Origin: Effusibacillus consociatus
Lineage (GTDB): Bacteria > Bacillota > Bacilli > Tumebacillales > Effusibacillaceae
DNA length: 64,000 bases
Assembly (NCBI RefSeq): GCF_042652925.1
Contig: NZ_JBHSHC010000052.1
Coordinates: forward strand, 38,209 to 102,208
Direction: 5' to 3'
Shown here: positions 41,861 through 51,152 of the stretch, in pieces
Numbering within the stretch: position 1 is the first letter of the stretch
Layout of the letters: every line of letters begins with the position of its first letter
Made by a program: the position numbers and the translations under genes
The notes under the pieces: model-generated
What the model was told of the DNA's origin: nothing
Seen by the model: only the letters and a program-made list of their open reading frames with translations
Databases searched by the model: none

Positions 41861-42457
41861 TTGATCAACGTGATTTGGTTGAGCCTCCTGATCATTGGGA
41901 TTGTGGTAGGTGCAGCAACGGGAAATGTAGACGGCATTACACGCGGGATTTTGAAAGGCGCAGAAAACGGGGTATCCGTCAGTCTTGGTTTGATCAGCAT
42001 CCTTGTGTTCTGGTTGGGCCTTATGAAGATTGCTGAACAAGCCGGGCTGGTGCAAACATTAGCCAAAGCGCTCCGTCCGCTTGCCCGATTTTTATACCCT
42101 TCAGTACCGGAAAACCATCCGGCGATGGGCTCCATTCTCGCCAATATGAGCGCCAACATTCTGGGGCTTGGGAATGCAGCGACTCCATTGGGATTAAAAG
42201 CGATGCAAGAACTTCAGGAATTGAACCCGGATCCGACCCGGGCAAGTGATGCCATGTGTACATTGCTCGCAATCAATACGGCAAGCTTAACCATTATACC
42301 GGCTACTGTAATCGCAATACGTCTCCAGTATGGTTCCGCGAATCCAACTGAGATTGTGGGAGCCACCATTTTGGCCACCTTTTTGGGCACTGCTGTGGCA
42401 GTTCTTCTGGACCGGATGTTTCGGGCTTATGAACGGCGCAAGAGGGGGGGCTCCTGA
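41861..42457 (+). CDS. spmA: Spore maturation protein A
   Basis: A 198-residue polytopic membrane protein with LGLISILVFWLGLMKIAEQAGL and MGSILANMSANILGLGNAATPLGLKAM. SpmA and SpmB together affect spore core dehydration. The TTG at 41861 fits AGGAGG at 41844-41849; the GTG at 41849 overlaps that site. Its stop overlaps the spmB start. Confidence 0.9.
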   Translation: MINVIWLSLLIIGIVVGAATGNVDGITRGILKGAENGVSVSLGLISILVFWLGLMKIAEQAGLVQTLAKALRPLARFLYPSVPENHPAMGSILANMSANILGLGNAATPLGLKAMQELQELNPDPTRASDAMCTLLAINTASLTIIPATVIAIRLQYGSANPTEIVGATILATFLGTAVAVLLDRMFRAYERRKRGGS

Positions 42458-42990
42458 TGGAATGGGTAAACACCATCTCTCAATGGGCGCTGCCGGTAGT
42501 GATTGCCTCGATCGTTGGAATCGGACATTTTCGAAAGGTTCCTGTTTATGAAACTTTTATCGAGGGGGCAAAGGAAGGGTTTCCAACGGCCATCAAGATC
42601 ATTCCGCATCTCGTGGCCATGATGGTAGCTGTATCTGTCTTCCGTGAATCCGGGGCGCTGGAACTCATGTTAGTTATGATGCGTCCTGTGTTTGATTACC
42701 TTCACATTCCGTCCGAAATTGTACCGATGGCTCTTCTCCGGCCGATTTCAGGAACCGGTTCACTAACTGTGATGACCGATATTTTTCAAACGTACGGTCC
42801 GGATTCGCTGCTTGGGAAAATTGCTTCCGTGCTGCAGGGATCAAGTGATACCACTTTGTACGTACTCACCGTATACTTTGGTTCGGTTGGGATTCGCAAC
42901 GCCAGATACGCTGTTAAAGTCGGTCTGCTGTCCGACCTGGCGGCCGCTTTTTTCTCCGTGATGGTTGTGTATTGGATTTTTGCATTATAA
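42457..42990 (+). CDS. spmB: Spore maturation protein B
   Basis: A 177-residue membrane protein with FIEGAKEGFPTAIKIIPHLVAMM, RPISGTGSLTVMTDIF and SSDTTLYVLTVYFGSVGI, the hallmark of SpmB/nucleoside-recognition (Gate) proteins. It is coupled to spmA by a TGATG overlap and acts with it in spore core maturation. Confidence 0.9.
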   Translation: MEWVNTISQWALPVVIASIVGIGHFRKVPVYETFIEGAKEGFPTAIKIIPHLVAMMVAVSVFRESGALELMLVMMRPVFDYLHIPSEIVPMALLRPISGTGSLTVMTDIFQTYGPDSLLGKIASVLQGSSDTTLYVLTVYFGSVGIRNARYAVKVGLLSDLAAAFFSVMVVYWIFAL

Positions 42991-43024
42991 TGAGGAATAT
43001 CATTTTGCAAAGTCGGTGAACGAA

Positions 43025-43747
43025 GTGGAACGTCTTCAGAAAGTGCTTGCACAGGCGGGAGTGGCCTCGCGGAGAAAGTGCGAGGAACTGATTGCCGCCG
43101 GTCTGGTGGCTGTAAACGGAACTGTCGTGACGGAACTCGGAACCAAGGTGGATCCCGCAACAGATCGGATTACGGTAAAAGGCAAACCGATTGAAAAGGA
43201 AACTTTGGTGTATATATTGCTGAATAAACCGGTTGGGGTGGTAACAACCGCTTCCGACCCGGAAGGACGCAGGACCGTGATCGACATCATCAATGTCAGG
43301 GAACGGGTGTTTCCTGTTGGCCGGCTCGATATGAATACCAGCGGCTTGCTTTTGCTGACTAACGACGGTGAGCTTTCGAACGGTCTCATGCATCCGCGCC
43401 ACGAGGTGGATAAACTTTATCGAACAGAGGTAAAAGGCTGGATTTCAGACGAGTCTCTGTCTCGTTTGGAAAATGGGGTCATGCTTGACGACGGGATTAC
43501 AGCCCCGGCGAAAGTAAGTCTGATCAAACGCGCTCCCTCCACCTCGCTGTTCGATATCACGATTCATGAAGGAAGGAACCGACAGATCCGTCGGATGTGT
43601 GAAGCAGTGGGGCATCCGGTACTGAAATTAAAAAGATTGCAGCTTGCCTTCTTGACGATGGGTGAACTGCAACCGGGTGAATGGCGGTACCTGACCAAAC
43701 AGGAAGTGAGTCAACTTTATAGGATTGCGGGTGTTTCGCAAAACTGA
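43025..43747 (+). CDS. rluB: RsuA/RluB-family pseudouridine synthase
   Basis: A 240-residue protein. An S4 RNA-binding domain comes first (ERLQKVLAQAGVASRRKCEELI), then the catalytic domain with VGRLDMNTSGLLLLTNDG (catalytic Asp) and HEGRNRQIRRMCEAVGHPV. In Bacillus the corresponding gene upstream of resA is rluB, which modifies 23S rRNA. The GTG at 43025 gives the standard N-terminus with a weak GGTGA ahead. It overlaps nothing, but closely follows spmB. Confidence 0.9.
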   Translation: MERLQKVLAQAGVASRRKCEELIAAGLVAVNGTVVTELGTKVDPATDRITVKGKPIEKETLVYILLNKPVGVVTTASDPEGRRTVIDIINVRERVFPVGRLDMNTSGLLLLTNDGELSNGLMHPRHEVDKLYRTEVKGWISDESLSRLENGVMLDDGITAPAKVSLIKRAPSTSLFDITIHEGRNRQIRRMCEAVGHPVLKLKRLQLAFLTMGELQPGEWRYLTKQEVSQLYRIAGVSQN

Positions 43748-43785
43748 TTGGTTTGTAATGGGACCTGAATACGGCTATACTACGG

Positions 43786-43813
43786 GAGACGGTGACCGCC
43801 GTCTCTCTTTTTT
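43786..43813 (+). terminator. Terminator after rluB
   Basis: GAGACGG pairs with CCGTCTC (43799-43805), followed by a T-rich run. A -10-like TATAAT at 43860-43865 lies between it and resA and may mark the res promoter. Confidence 0.75.
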
Positions 43814-43923
43814 CACAAAAAATTCACCAAGTCAGCAAGCCTGTACAAATTTACTGAGCTATAATAAAGTGAGGATACGCATAATTCGACAAATCGAGAT
43901 TTTTGACTTGGGGTGTTTGCAGC

Positions 43924-44466
43924 ATGGCAGTCAAAAACAAATTAAGCAGGGCGGTCACCGTTGGGGTCCTGCTTTTGGCGGCTCTCGGGATCATCTACGC
44001 TTTGATCAATTTTACCGGTTCTGAGACAAAAGGTGTATCCGTAGGACAGGCCGCTCCTGATTTTACGCTGACAGACTTGAACGGGAAAGCAGTTTCTCTC
44101 AGTGATTTGAAAGGCAAAGTGGTGCTTCTCAATTTTTGGGGGACCTGGTGTGAGCCTTGCCGGAAAGAGATGCCGGCGCTGCAAGCGGCTTACGAGAAAT
44201 ATAAAGATAAAGGCTTGGTAATTCTAGGCGTTAATATCGGCGAGAGCAAAGTGAGCGCCAAGGGATTTACCGATCGTTACGGGGTTACATTTCCCAATGT
44301 CTTGGACACGGACCGGAAAGTGACATTGGACAGCTACAAAGTGAAACCGATTCCCACGTCTTTTTTTATTGACAGACAGGGAATTGTCCGCCACTTTTAC
44401 GACAAGGGCGAAATGTCTGCGGATTATATCATGAGCCAAGTCGAAACCTTGCTCGCAAAACCATAG
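43924..44466 (+). CDS. resA: Thiol-disulfide oxidoreductase ResA
   Basis: A 180-residue thioredoxin-fold protein with a single N-terminal signal anchor. The active site is C-E-P-C at residues 76-79 (NFWGTWCEPCRKEMP), as in ResA. It faces the outer side of the membrane and reduces the heme-binding cysteines of apocytochrome c. GGGGTG precedes the ATG at 43924. First gene of resABCDE. Confidence 0.95.
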   Translation: MAVKNKLSRAVTVGVLLLAALGIIYALINFTGSETKGVSVGQAAPDFTLTDLNGKAVSLSDLKGKVVLLNFWGTWCEPCRKEMPALQAAYEKYKDKGLVILGVNIGESKVSAKGFTDRYGVTFPNVLDTDRKVTLDSYKVKPIPTSFFIDRQGIVRHFYDKGEMSADYIMSQVETLLAKP

Positions 44467-44479
44467 GGGAATGATCGAT

Positions 44480-45880
44480 ATGAATTCAGTGGCAGCCAAA
44501 AGGCGCCGATCCATATTTGAACGGTTATGGGATTTTTTTGCCTCCGTCAGGGTGGCGATTGTCATAATAATTCTGATTGCTGTGTCCGCAATTCTGGGCA
44601 CGATTTTTCCGCAAGAAAATTTCATCCCGTCCGGCAATCCGGCGGCTTATTACAAGCTAACTTACGGCACATTGGGGGAAATCTATTACAAATTGGGCTT
44701 TTCCCATATGTATACGTCCTGGTGGTTTGTCAGCCTTTTGCTCGCCTTGGGGGTTTCGCTGGTTATCTGTTCGTTGGAACGGGTAATTCCTCTGTATAAG
44801 TCTTTGCAGCGGCAGGAAGTCAAACCGGCATTGTCTGTGGTTCAACGCAAAAAAATCTATGTGCCCTTAAACGAAACGGATGAAACAGCCGTAGATCGCC
44901 TGGTTGATCAACTGGCAAAAAAACGCTACAAAATTCGGCGGGAAGGCAGCGCGTTCCTCGCGGAAAAGATGAGAATCTCCCGATTCGGAGCTTATATTTT
45001 GCATATCGGTTTGATCATTATCATTCTCGGAGCGCTGTCCCGATTGATCCCCGGATGGTACGTATCGGAAAACATCTGGGTGGAGGAAGGGCAAACCGTT
45101 CAAGTTCCCGGTGCCGATTTTTCCGTTCGGAACGATGAGTTCAAGGTTGAATTTTACGAAGATGGACGTCCAAGCCATTTTGAAACACAAGCGGTCATTC
45201 TCGAGAATGGCAAAGAAGTGCTCCGTAAAAGCATAGTTGTCAACCATCCACTGAAATATAAAGGCACACTTCTGTTTCAGGCCAATTTTCTGCCGCCTGC
45301 AATCAAATTGTTGGATGTGGAGTTGATAGAGAAGAATACCGGTAAAAAGTTGGGGGCTTTCCAAATTGATTTCTCCAACCTGCAAACCGAATACAAAGCA
45401 GGCGAATTCACTGTTCGCGCTTTGGATTACTTCCCTGATTTTGATATGACCGGTGAGGGACCGATCACCCGTTCCACGGAACCTAATAATCCTGTATTGT
45501 TGGTTCAGGTGGAGGGGCCGGGGATTGAAAAGCCGATCCCGCAGTTTTTCTTTGTGTTCCGGCAATTGGATATCGAACAGCATACGGGATTTGATTTGGC
45601 GCCTGTTGGCGGCAAAATGGTGGAAACAACTGGACTCCGGGTGCAAAAGGATAATGGAATTCCCATTGTGTATTCCGGATGTGCAGTTGTCTTGGCGGGG
45701 CTTGTGCTGGTGTTTTACTTCCAGCATCGCAGGGTCTGGGGCCAGATCCATGAAGGAGTTCTTCATATTGGGGCACAAACCAATAAAAATTGGTACGGCA
45801 TGCGCAGAGAAATGGAACGTGTCTTCCGCCAGTTGGATTGGCAGCAGGAGATTCAGGTTCGGCAAGGAGGGAAAGAGTAA
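44480..45880 (+). CDS. resB: Cytochrome c biogenesis protein ResB
   Basis: A 466-residue protein with transmembrane segments near residues 20-40, 75-95, 165-185 and 395-415, and a large external domain between them. Family motifs include FASVRVAIVIIILIAVSAILGT, the FPQENFIP loop and SWWFVSLLLALGVSLVICSLER. With ResC it forms the system II heme exporter and lyase. The ATG at 44480 is favoured because GGGGA lies nine bases upstream. Confidence 0.9.
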   Translation: MNSVAAKRRRSIFERLWDFFASVRVAIVIIILIAVSAILGTIFPQENFIPSGNPAAYYKLTYGTLGEIYYKLGFSHMYTSWWFVSLLLALGVSLVICSLERVIPLYKSLQRQEVKPALSVVQRKKIYVPLNETDETAVDRLVDQLAKKRYKIRREGSAFLAEKMRISRFGAYILHIGLIIIILGALSRLIPGWYVSENIWVEEGQTVQVPGADFSVRNDEFKVEFYEDGRPSHFETQAVILENGKEVLRKSIVVNHPLKYKGTLLFQANFLPPAIKLLDVELIEKNTGKKLGAFQIDFSNLQTEYKAGEFTVRALDYFPDFDMTGEGPITRSTEPNNPVLLVQVEGPGIEKPIPQFFFVFRQLDIEQHTGFDLAPVGGKMVETTGLRVQKDNGIPIVYSGCAVVLAGLVLVFYFQHRRVWGQIHEGVLHIGAQTNKNWYGMRREMERVFRQLDWQQEIQVRQGGKE

Positions 45881-47076
45881 TGTATCTTGAAATATCAGCA
45901 TGGTGTTACTGGCTTGCGTTCTTCGGATATTTACTTGCTTCAATACTCTACGTTGTAGGGGTGACAGGAAGAAAGATCAAGATCAAAAACGGGGAAGCGG
46001 CCGCCAACATTTGGACCCGCTGGGGATATGTCGCGGCTGTTACCGCCGTCTTGGTTCAACTGGCCGGCTTCATCACAAGATGGATCGGCAGCGGTCACGC
46101 ACCTACTTCCAACATGTATGAATACATGAGCTTCTGGGCGTGGTGCATTATGTTGGCGTTTGTTGGAATTAGCGCCTTTTACAAGTTTCCGATTCTGGGA
46201 GCGTTCGCAGCTCCCACTGCCCTTGCAGTATTGGGATACGCAAATGTATTTCCGGATGAAACACAGACATTGATTCCTGCATTAAAAAGTTATTGGTTAT
46301 ATATTCACGTAACAACGGCTGCACTTGGCGAAGGAGTATTGACGATCGCTTTTGCGGCGGGTTTGATGCATTTGTTGGTGATTACGGATGTCAATCAATG
46401 GAATCGCAAGAGCAAGGCTTTGGAATTCGTGGTGTTCTTGTTTATTGCATTGGTTGGATTTGTTCTCATCTCGTTAGTCTTCAAGTTTCAGCATTATCAA
46501 GCAGTAGAACAGGTAACCGGCAACGTGTACAAGCTCCCGCCGCTGATCGGACCAACGGGAACGGAACCCGGTTCGCTCGGAAATTTCTTAGGAATCCCGC
46601 TTCCTGCGTTTACTGTTCCAAGCTGGATGACGGGGGTTAAGGCAGCCGTAAAGCTGAATACGCTGGTTTGGTCATTGTTGTCAGCGGTTGTTTTGTATGT
46701 GCTGCTCCGTTTGCTCAACGGACGCAAACCTCTTGTTCTAAAAGTGTCCAAATGGGTGCAGGGTTTGGATGCTCCATCGCTTGATGAACTGTCCTACCGT
46801 GCGGTGGCAATCGGATATCCGATCTTTACTTTGGGAGCTCTTGTGTTCGCAATGATTTGGGCGCAGGAAGCATGGGGTTCCTACTGGCAATGGGATCCGA
46901 AGGAAACATGGGCTTTAATTACATGGCTTTACTATACGGCTTATCTGCATCTTCGTTTACAGCGCGGCTGGGAAGGGGAACGCGCTTCCTGGCTGGCGGT
47001 GGCAGGATTTGTCGTAATACTGTTCTTGTTGGTGGGCGTAAACTTCTTGATTGTCGGTCTGCACGCTTATGCCTAA
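45880..47076 (+). CDS. resC: Cytochrome c biogenesis protein ResC (CcsA/CcsB type)
   Basis: A 398-residue polytopic protein with the tryptophan-rich heme-binding motif WGSYWQWDPKETWALITWL near residue 335 and conserved histidines in transmembrane helices. Partner of ResB in system II cytochrome c maturation. Start overlaps the resB stop (TAATG). Confidence 0.9.
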   Translation: MYLEISAWCYWLAFFGYLLASILYVVGVTGRKIKIKNGEAAANIWTRWGYVAAVTAVLVQLAGFITRWIGSGHAPTSNMYEYMSFWAWCIMLAFVGISAFYKFPILGAFAAPTALAVLGYANVFPDETQTLIPALKSYWLYIHVTTAALGEGVLTIAFAAGLMHLLVITDVNQWNRKSKALEFVVFLFIALVGFVLISLVFKFQHYQAVEQVTGNVYKLPPLIGPTGTEPGSLGNFLGIPLPAFTVPSWMTGVKAAVKLNTLVWSLLSAVVLYVLLRLLNGRKPLVLKVSKWVQGLDAPSLDELSYRAVAIGYPIFTLGALVFAMIWAQEAWGSYWQWDPKETWALITWLYYTAYLHLRLQRGWEGERASWLAVAGFVVILFLLVGVNFLIVGLHAYA

Positions 47077-47097
47077 TGACTCTCTGGAGGGAGAACG

Positions 47098-47808
47098 ATG
47101 GAGAACACGGTCCGTATTTTGGTTGTTGATGATGAAGAACGCATTCGAAAACTGGTTCGGATGTATCTGGAACGAAACGCATTTGAAGTGGAAGAGGCGG
47201 AAGACGGAAAAGAGGCTTTGAACAAGGCGCTTGAAAAACATTACGATTTAATCGTTTTGGACCTGATGCTGCCTGAAATGGACGGTCGGAAAGTGTGCGA
47301 AGAGATTCGCAAGCAAAGTGACGTTCCCGTAATCATGCTGACAGCTGCCGGAGATGAATCCTCCCGCATTCACGGTTTTGAACTCGGAGCGGATGATTAT
47401 GTCGTCAAGCCTTTTTCTCCCAGAGAGCTTGTCATGCGTGTGAAGGCATTGCTGAAACGCTCGCAGGCGAAGACTGAAGCAGCCCCTCAAGAGGTCGGAC
47501 ACACGATGTCTCTGCATGGCTTGACCATCAATATGGATGCGCGGAAGGTGATTGTGCAGGATGAGGAAGTGGCTCTGACCCCGAAAGAATACGAGTTGCT
47601 TTGTTACCTGGTGCAGCGGCCCGATAAGGTATTCTCACGCGAAGAATTGCTGCGGGATGTTTGGAATTATCAATTCTTTGGGGATCAACGAACCGTAGAT
47701 ACCCACGTAAAGCGTTTGCGGGAAAAGCTCGGTCGTAACTCGGAAAAAGTGGCTGATATGATTGTAACCGTCTGGGGCGTGGGATATAAGTTTGAGGTGC
47801 GCGAGTGA
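47098..47808 (+). CDS. resD: Response regulator ResD
   Basis: A 236-residue OmpR-type regulator. The receiver has DDEE, the phosphorylation Asp at residue 55 (IVLDLMLPEMDG) and the K of VVKPFSPREL. The C-terminal winged helix has LTPKEYELLCYLVQRPDKVFSREELL and RTVDTHVKRLREKL. It controls respiration and anaerobic genes, including resABC. GGAGGGAG precedes the ATG. Confidence 0.95.
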   Translation: MENTVRILVVDDEERIRKLVRMYLERNAFEVEEAEDGKEALNKALEKHYDLIVLDLMLPEMDGRKVCEEIRKQSDVPVIMLTAAGDESSRIHGFELGADDYVVKPFSPRELVMRVKALLKRSQAKTEAAPQEVGHTMSLHGLTINMDARKVIVQDEEVALTPKEYELLCYLVQRPDKVFSREELLRDVWNYQFFGDQRTVDTHVKRLREKLGRNSEKVADMIVTVWGVGYKFEVRE

Positions 47809-49580
47809 TAAGAAACAGCGTTGTCGTCAAACTGTGGCTGACGATTGTCGTTCTGGTTGTTTTTGTCTTGTCGTTATTGGCCGTATTTCTTGAGCAACTG
47901 TTTGACACATATTTTTATTCTGCTCAGGAGGATTCTCTGAGGAAGCGGGCAGCTTATATCAGCGACATACTGGTTCGCCAACCTTCCCAGCAAACGTTCA
48001 CGATTGCGGAAGAACTGCTGAAAGAGTCGAACAGTCGCATGTACATGATCGGGCCACTGTTTTCGGAAACAGAGTCAAATTTTCTCAACGATTTGCCGTC
48101 CGATCTTAGAGATAAGATGCTGGCTGGCCAACAGGTGATTCGCCGGGGAACAACTCCGGGATTCGGCAACTTTCGTTCTGAAACAAACAGTGCCTGGATC
48201 CTGCATCCGATTATGCAGGATCAAGGGCCTCCCCGTGCCCTGCTGCTTATTCACCAACCTGTTACCGAGATTGAATTGGCGATTGAATATGTCCGCCGTT
48301 TGATATTCTTCGCTGCCGGGATAGGAGTGGTGCTGACCACCGGACTTTCGTTTGTGGTATCGAAGAATTTGTCCCGACCGGTGATTCAGATGACAGAAGT
48401 GGCTGAGAAAATGGCCCGGGGAGATTTTCGCGGGAAAGTGAATGTGGTAACCGGCGATGAGGTGGGCCGTCTGGGGCATACATTAAATTTCCTCGCTGAA
48501 AGTTTGGCCGAAACGATTGACCATCTTTCAAAAGAAAAAGAACAGGTGTCGGGAATCCTGCGTTCTATGACCGATGGAGTGGTATCAGCCGATCTGGAGG
48601 GAAGAATCATTTTGGCCAACCCACCTGCCGAAAAATGGCTTCGCTCCTTGTTAATCGAGGAAACCGGGAAACCGGTGGAAGATCGTCTGCCCAAGCAGAT
48701 TATTGACCTGAAGAATTCAGTTATTGAAAATCCGGCCAGCCGGACAGCGGAACTGAATTGGCGAGGGCGTTATATTTCACTGACGATGACACCGCTTTAT
48801 GAGCCTGATGGCGGAGCTGTCAGAGGTGTAGTAACCGTATTCCGGGACGTTACGGAAGAGCGCACTCTGGATCGAATGAGAAAAGATTTCGTAGCCAGTG
48901 TTTCTCACGAATTACGGACCCCGCTCGCTATGATGCAGGGTTACGCGGAAGCCTTGTTGGATGAGTTTGGGGATGACCCTGAGCAGCGTGAAGAATTGAC
49001 CCATATTATCTTGGATGAAACGCATAGGATGAAGCGGCTTGTTAATGATCTGCTGGATTTGGCCCAATTGGAAGCGGGACAATTCGAGCTGCACGCTGCA
49101 GAGATTGACCTGGTCAACGTTGTAAAATGGGTGGGAAGAAAGTTTCAGCCGCTCGCTCATGAACGGAATCTGAAATTTCAGGTTGAAATAGAAGAACCGG
49201 AGCACTATCCTATCCTTGGCGATTCAGACCGATTGGAACAGGTATTGACGAATTTGATCGACAACTCGATGCGACATACTCCTGAAGAGGGAACCGTAAC
49301 CCTGTCGATGACCAAAGAAGGGGCTTATACGCGTATTTCTGTTTCTGATACGGGAGAAGGAATCCCACAGGAAGACCTTCCGTTTATTTTCGAGCGTTTT
49401 TATAAAGTGGATAAAGCAAGAACACGCTCAAAAGGCGGGACCGGTTTAGGGCTCTCCATTGCAAAAAATATCGTCCTTAAACATAAGGGGGAGATTGTGG
49501 TGACAAGCACAGTCGGTCAAGGCACCACTTTTACTGTGCTGCTCCCTCTCTTGGAAAAAACAAACACCCTGCACTCATAA
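47805..49580 (+). CDS. resE: Sensor histidine kinase ResE
   Basis: A 591-residue membrane kinase. Two transmembrane helices flank an external domain (about residues 35-160). A HAMP linker, a PAS domain, and a HisKA core with the phospho-His in VASVSHELRTPLAMMQGY near residue 367 follow, then the HATPase boxes NLIDNSMRHTPEEG, DTGEGIP and GGTGLGLSIAKNI. Coupled to resD by a GTGA overlap. Partner of ResD. Confidence 0.95.
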   Translation: MIRNSVVVKLWLTIVVLVVFVLSLLAVFLEQLFDTYFYSAQEDSLRKRAAYISDILVRQPSQQTFTIAEELLKESNSRMYMIGPLFSETESNFLNDLPSDLRDKMLAGQQVIRRGTTPGFGNFRSETNSAWILHPIMQDQGPPRALLLIHQPVTEIELAIEYVRRLIFFAAGIGVVLTTGLSFVVSKNLSRPVIQMTEVAEKMARGDFRGKVNVVTGDEVGRLGHTLNFLAESLAETIDHLSKEKEQVSGILRSMTDGVVSADLEGRIILANPPAEKWLRSLLIEETGKPVEDRLPKQIIDLKNSVIENPASRTAELNWRGRYISLTMTPLYEPDGGAVRGVVTVFRDVTEERTLDRMRKDFVASVSHELRTPLAMMQGYAEALLDEFGDDPEQREELTHIILDETHRMKRLVNDLLDLAQLEAGQFELHAAEIDLVNVVKWVGRKFQPLAHERNLKFQVEIEEPEHYPILGDSDRLEQVLTNLIDNSMRHTPEEGTVTLSMTKEGAYTRISVSDTGEGIPQEDLPFIFERFYKVDKARTRSKGGTGLGLSIAKNIVLKHKGEIVVTSTVGQGTTFTVLLPLLEKTNTLHS

Positions 49581-49607
49581 AGTGCAGGGTTTGTTGTGTT
49601 TTTTTAG
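49564..49607 (+). terminator. Terminator of the res operon
   Basis: ACCCTGCACT (49566-49575) pairs with AGTGCAGGGT (49581-49590) around CATAA. A T-run follows about eight bases on. Confidence 0.85.
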
Positions 49608-49640
49608 GTTGGTTTAGTTTGTCCTTTTGGGTTCCGGGGT

Positions 49641-49697
49641 CCCCACAAAGTACCCGGTGTTGCTTCAACGCTTCACATCGCTTTGTGGGGTGCTTTT
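49641..49697. repeat. Large nested inverted repeat (10-bp stem, 30-base loop)
   Basis: CCCCACAAAG (49641-49650) and CTTTGTGGGG (49681-49690) enclose a loop that itself contains GTTG-CTT-CAAC. Five T follow on the plus strand. It lies between the res terminator and the convergent lipoprotein gene and may be a second, plus-strand terminator. Confidence 0.6.
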
Positions 49698-50275
49698 TAA
49701 GTCTCTGGGAAAAGCCGGCTCAGGATATCTGCGATTTCATCGGCGAACGAAGAGATGGGACGACCGGAGCGAACGCCGTTAGACAGTTCACGAATTCTCG
49801 TAACCGTATCCACATCCGCTGTCACTACAGCTTTGTAACCCGGCCCGGTCCTCTCCGCGGCTTCCTTGACAGAGTATTTCACCGTATCAATCTTGGAGCC
49901 GCTGATATCCGATTTCAGATCGACTCCAACCAGACATAGCCGGCCTGTCAGCAAAACATATGCCCGTTCTACCCCGGGGATTCGGATAAGAACCTGAGCA
50001 ATGTGATCCGCTTGCTGGGACGCGTTTCCGTATGCTGTCGAGCGTTGTTCCTGTTGCGGAGAGCGAATGTTTTTTTGCGCATCCGGATTGCCCGGAATTT
50101 CCGGAGCTTCTTTGGTGGTTGGATTTTCTTCTCCGGGAGGCGTCCGCTCCATACCGGGTTTGTTGGGGCCTTCGGTTGTGGGACCGTATTTTGGTTGTGC
50201 AGCGGGACGGCAACCGGCCAGGGATATAAAAGTACATAGCACCATAAAAGTGGATACCCATTTTTTAGAATTCAT
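49697..50275 (-). CDS. YhcN/YlaJ-family sporulation lipoprotein
   Basis: A 192-residue protein with a lipoprotein signal (lipobox LAGC near residue 22). A Pro/Glu-rich spacer of about 60 residues follows, then the YhcN/YlaJ domain (ADHIAQVLIRIPGVERAYVLLTG, AVVTADVDTVTRIREL). Members are found in forespore and spore membranes and some aid germination. GAGGTGAT precedes the ATG. Confidence 0.85.
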   Translation of the reverse strand: MNSKKWVSTFMVLCTFISLAGCRPAAQPKYGPTTEGPNKPGMERTPPGEENPTTKEAPEIPGNPDAQKNIRSPQQEQRSTAYGNASQQADHIAQVLIRIPGVERAYVLLTGRLCLVGVDLKSDISGSKIDTVKYSVKEAAERTGPGYKAVVTADVDTVTRIRELSNGVRSGRPISSFADEIADILSRLFPET

Positions 50276-50384
50276 TTGGAATCACCTCATTTTGTAGTAT
50301 TTCCACCGATAGAAAATATCCGTAAGGGATCTCACGGTAATTTTGGTTGAATATGGGGTAGTATAAGGGAAGAGGTGAACTGAG

Positions 50385-50549
50385 ATGTCCTGGGTGTATT
50401 ATGGAAAACTGTTCGACAGCAAATTTCAAGCCGGCTGTCTGGCAGCCAGAATTCGTGAGGACTGGTGGATGAACGAATATCGCTCCCCACGATTTGTGGG
50501 TATTTATCAGACAAAATCGGGTCGCTACGGCGTGAAATACTTGTGGTAA
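50385..50549 (+). CDS. 54-residue aromatic-rich protein of unknown function
   Basis: An ORF with GAGGTGA ahead of its ATG. It encodes a peptide rich in Trp, Tyr and Arg (MSWVYYGKLFDSKFQ, ARIREDWWMNEYRSPRF, GVKYLW). The composition is unlike a random frame: no hydrophobic helix, an even mix of aromatic and charged residues, and a strong ribosome binding site. It stands alone between a divergent lipoprotein gene and the CoA-binding gene. I do not recognise the family. Confidence 0.55.
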   Translation: MSWVYYGKLFDSKFQAGCLAARIREDWWMNEYRSPRFVGIYQTKSGRYGVKYLW

Positions 50550-50691
50550 CTGAGTTTTTCACGTGGAACAATTCGAAAAATTCACAAAGAGTGTCGAATT
50601 TTGATTGTGCAATTTTTAAGAACTACTTGCGGTGCAATAGGGTATCGTTTGGATTATGACATCTACTTGCAAAAAGGGGAGGAATTTAAAA

Positions 50692-51123
50692 ATGCACGTA
50701 AACCCGGATGATCAAAAAATTGCGGAACTTCTTCGGGAATCCAAGAACATTGCAGTTTTTGGGCTGTCTGATGACCCATCTAAGGCAAGCAACCAGGTCG
50801 CTCAATATCTTCAATCGCAAGGATATGAAATTGTACCCATTAACCCAAAGGCAACATCGATTCTTGGCCGAAAAGCGCATCCGACTCTTCTGGATGTCGA
50901 AGGACCTATCGACATCGTTGACGTATTTCGTCGAAGCGAACAAATTCCTGAAGTAGTGGATCAAGTTCTGCAGATGCAGCATAAACCCAAGGCTGTCTGG
51001 ATTCAGTTGGGAATCGTAAACGATGAGCAATGCCGGAGAATTGAAGAAGCCGGAATCATGGCGATTCAGGATTCCTGTTTGAAAGTGGAACATTACCGGC
51101 TGCTGGGCAAGGAGAAACTTTAA
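50692..51123 (+). CDS. CoA-binding domain protein (YccU-like)
   Basis: A 143-residue single-domain protein. NIAVFGLSDDPSKASNQVAQYLQSQGY starts a Rossmann fold. It is followed by YEIVPINPKA, DIVDVFRRSEQIPEVVDQ and KAVWIQLGIVN. This is the succinyl-CoA-ligase-like CoA-binding domain found alone in YccU. Its role is unknown. The ATG at 50692 follows GGGGAGG. Confidence 0.85.
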   Translation: MHVNPDDQKIAELLRESKNIAVFGLSDDPSKASNQVAQYLQSQGYEIVPINPKATSILGRKAHPTLLDVEGPIDIVDVFRRSEQIPEVVDQVLQMQHKPKAVWIQLGIVNDEQCRRIEEAGIMAIQDSCLKVEHYRLLGKEKL

Positions 51124-51152
51124 TTAATCGAAGTTGCAAGAGGAGGTCTGTC

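Noticed and set aside
44867..45943. 358-codon minus-strand open frame
   Set aside because: Antisense to resB with no family features; resB itself is unambiguous.
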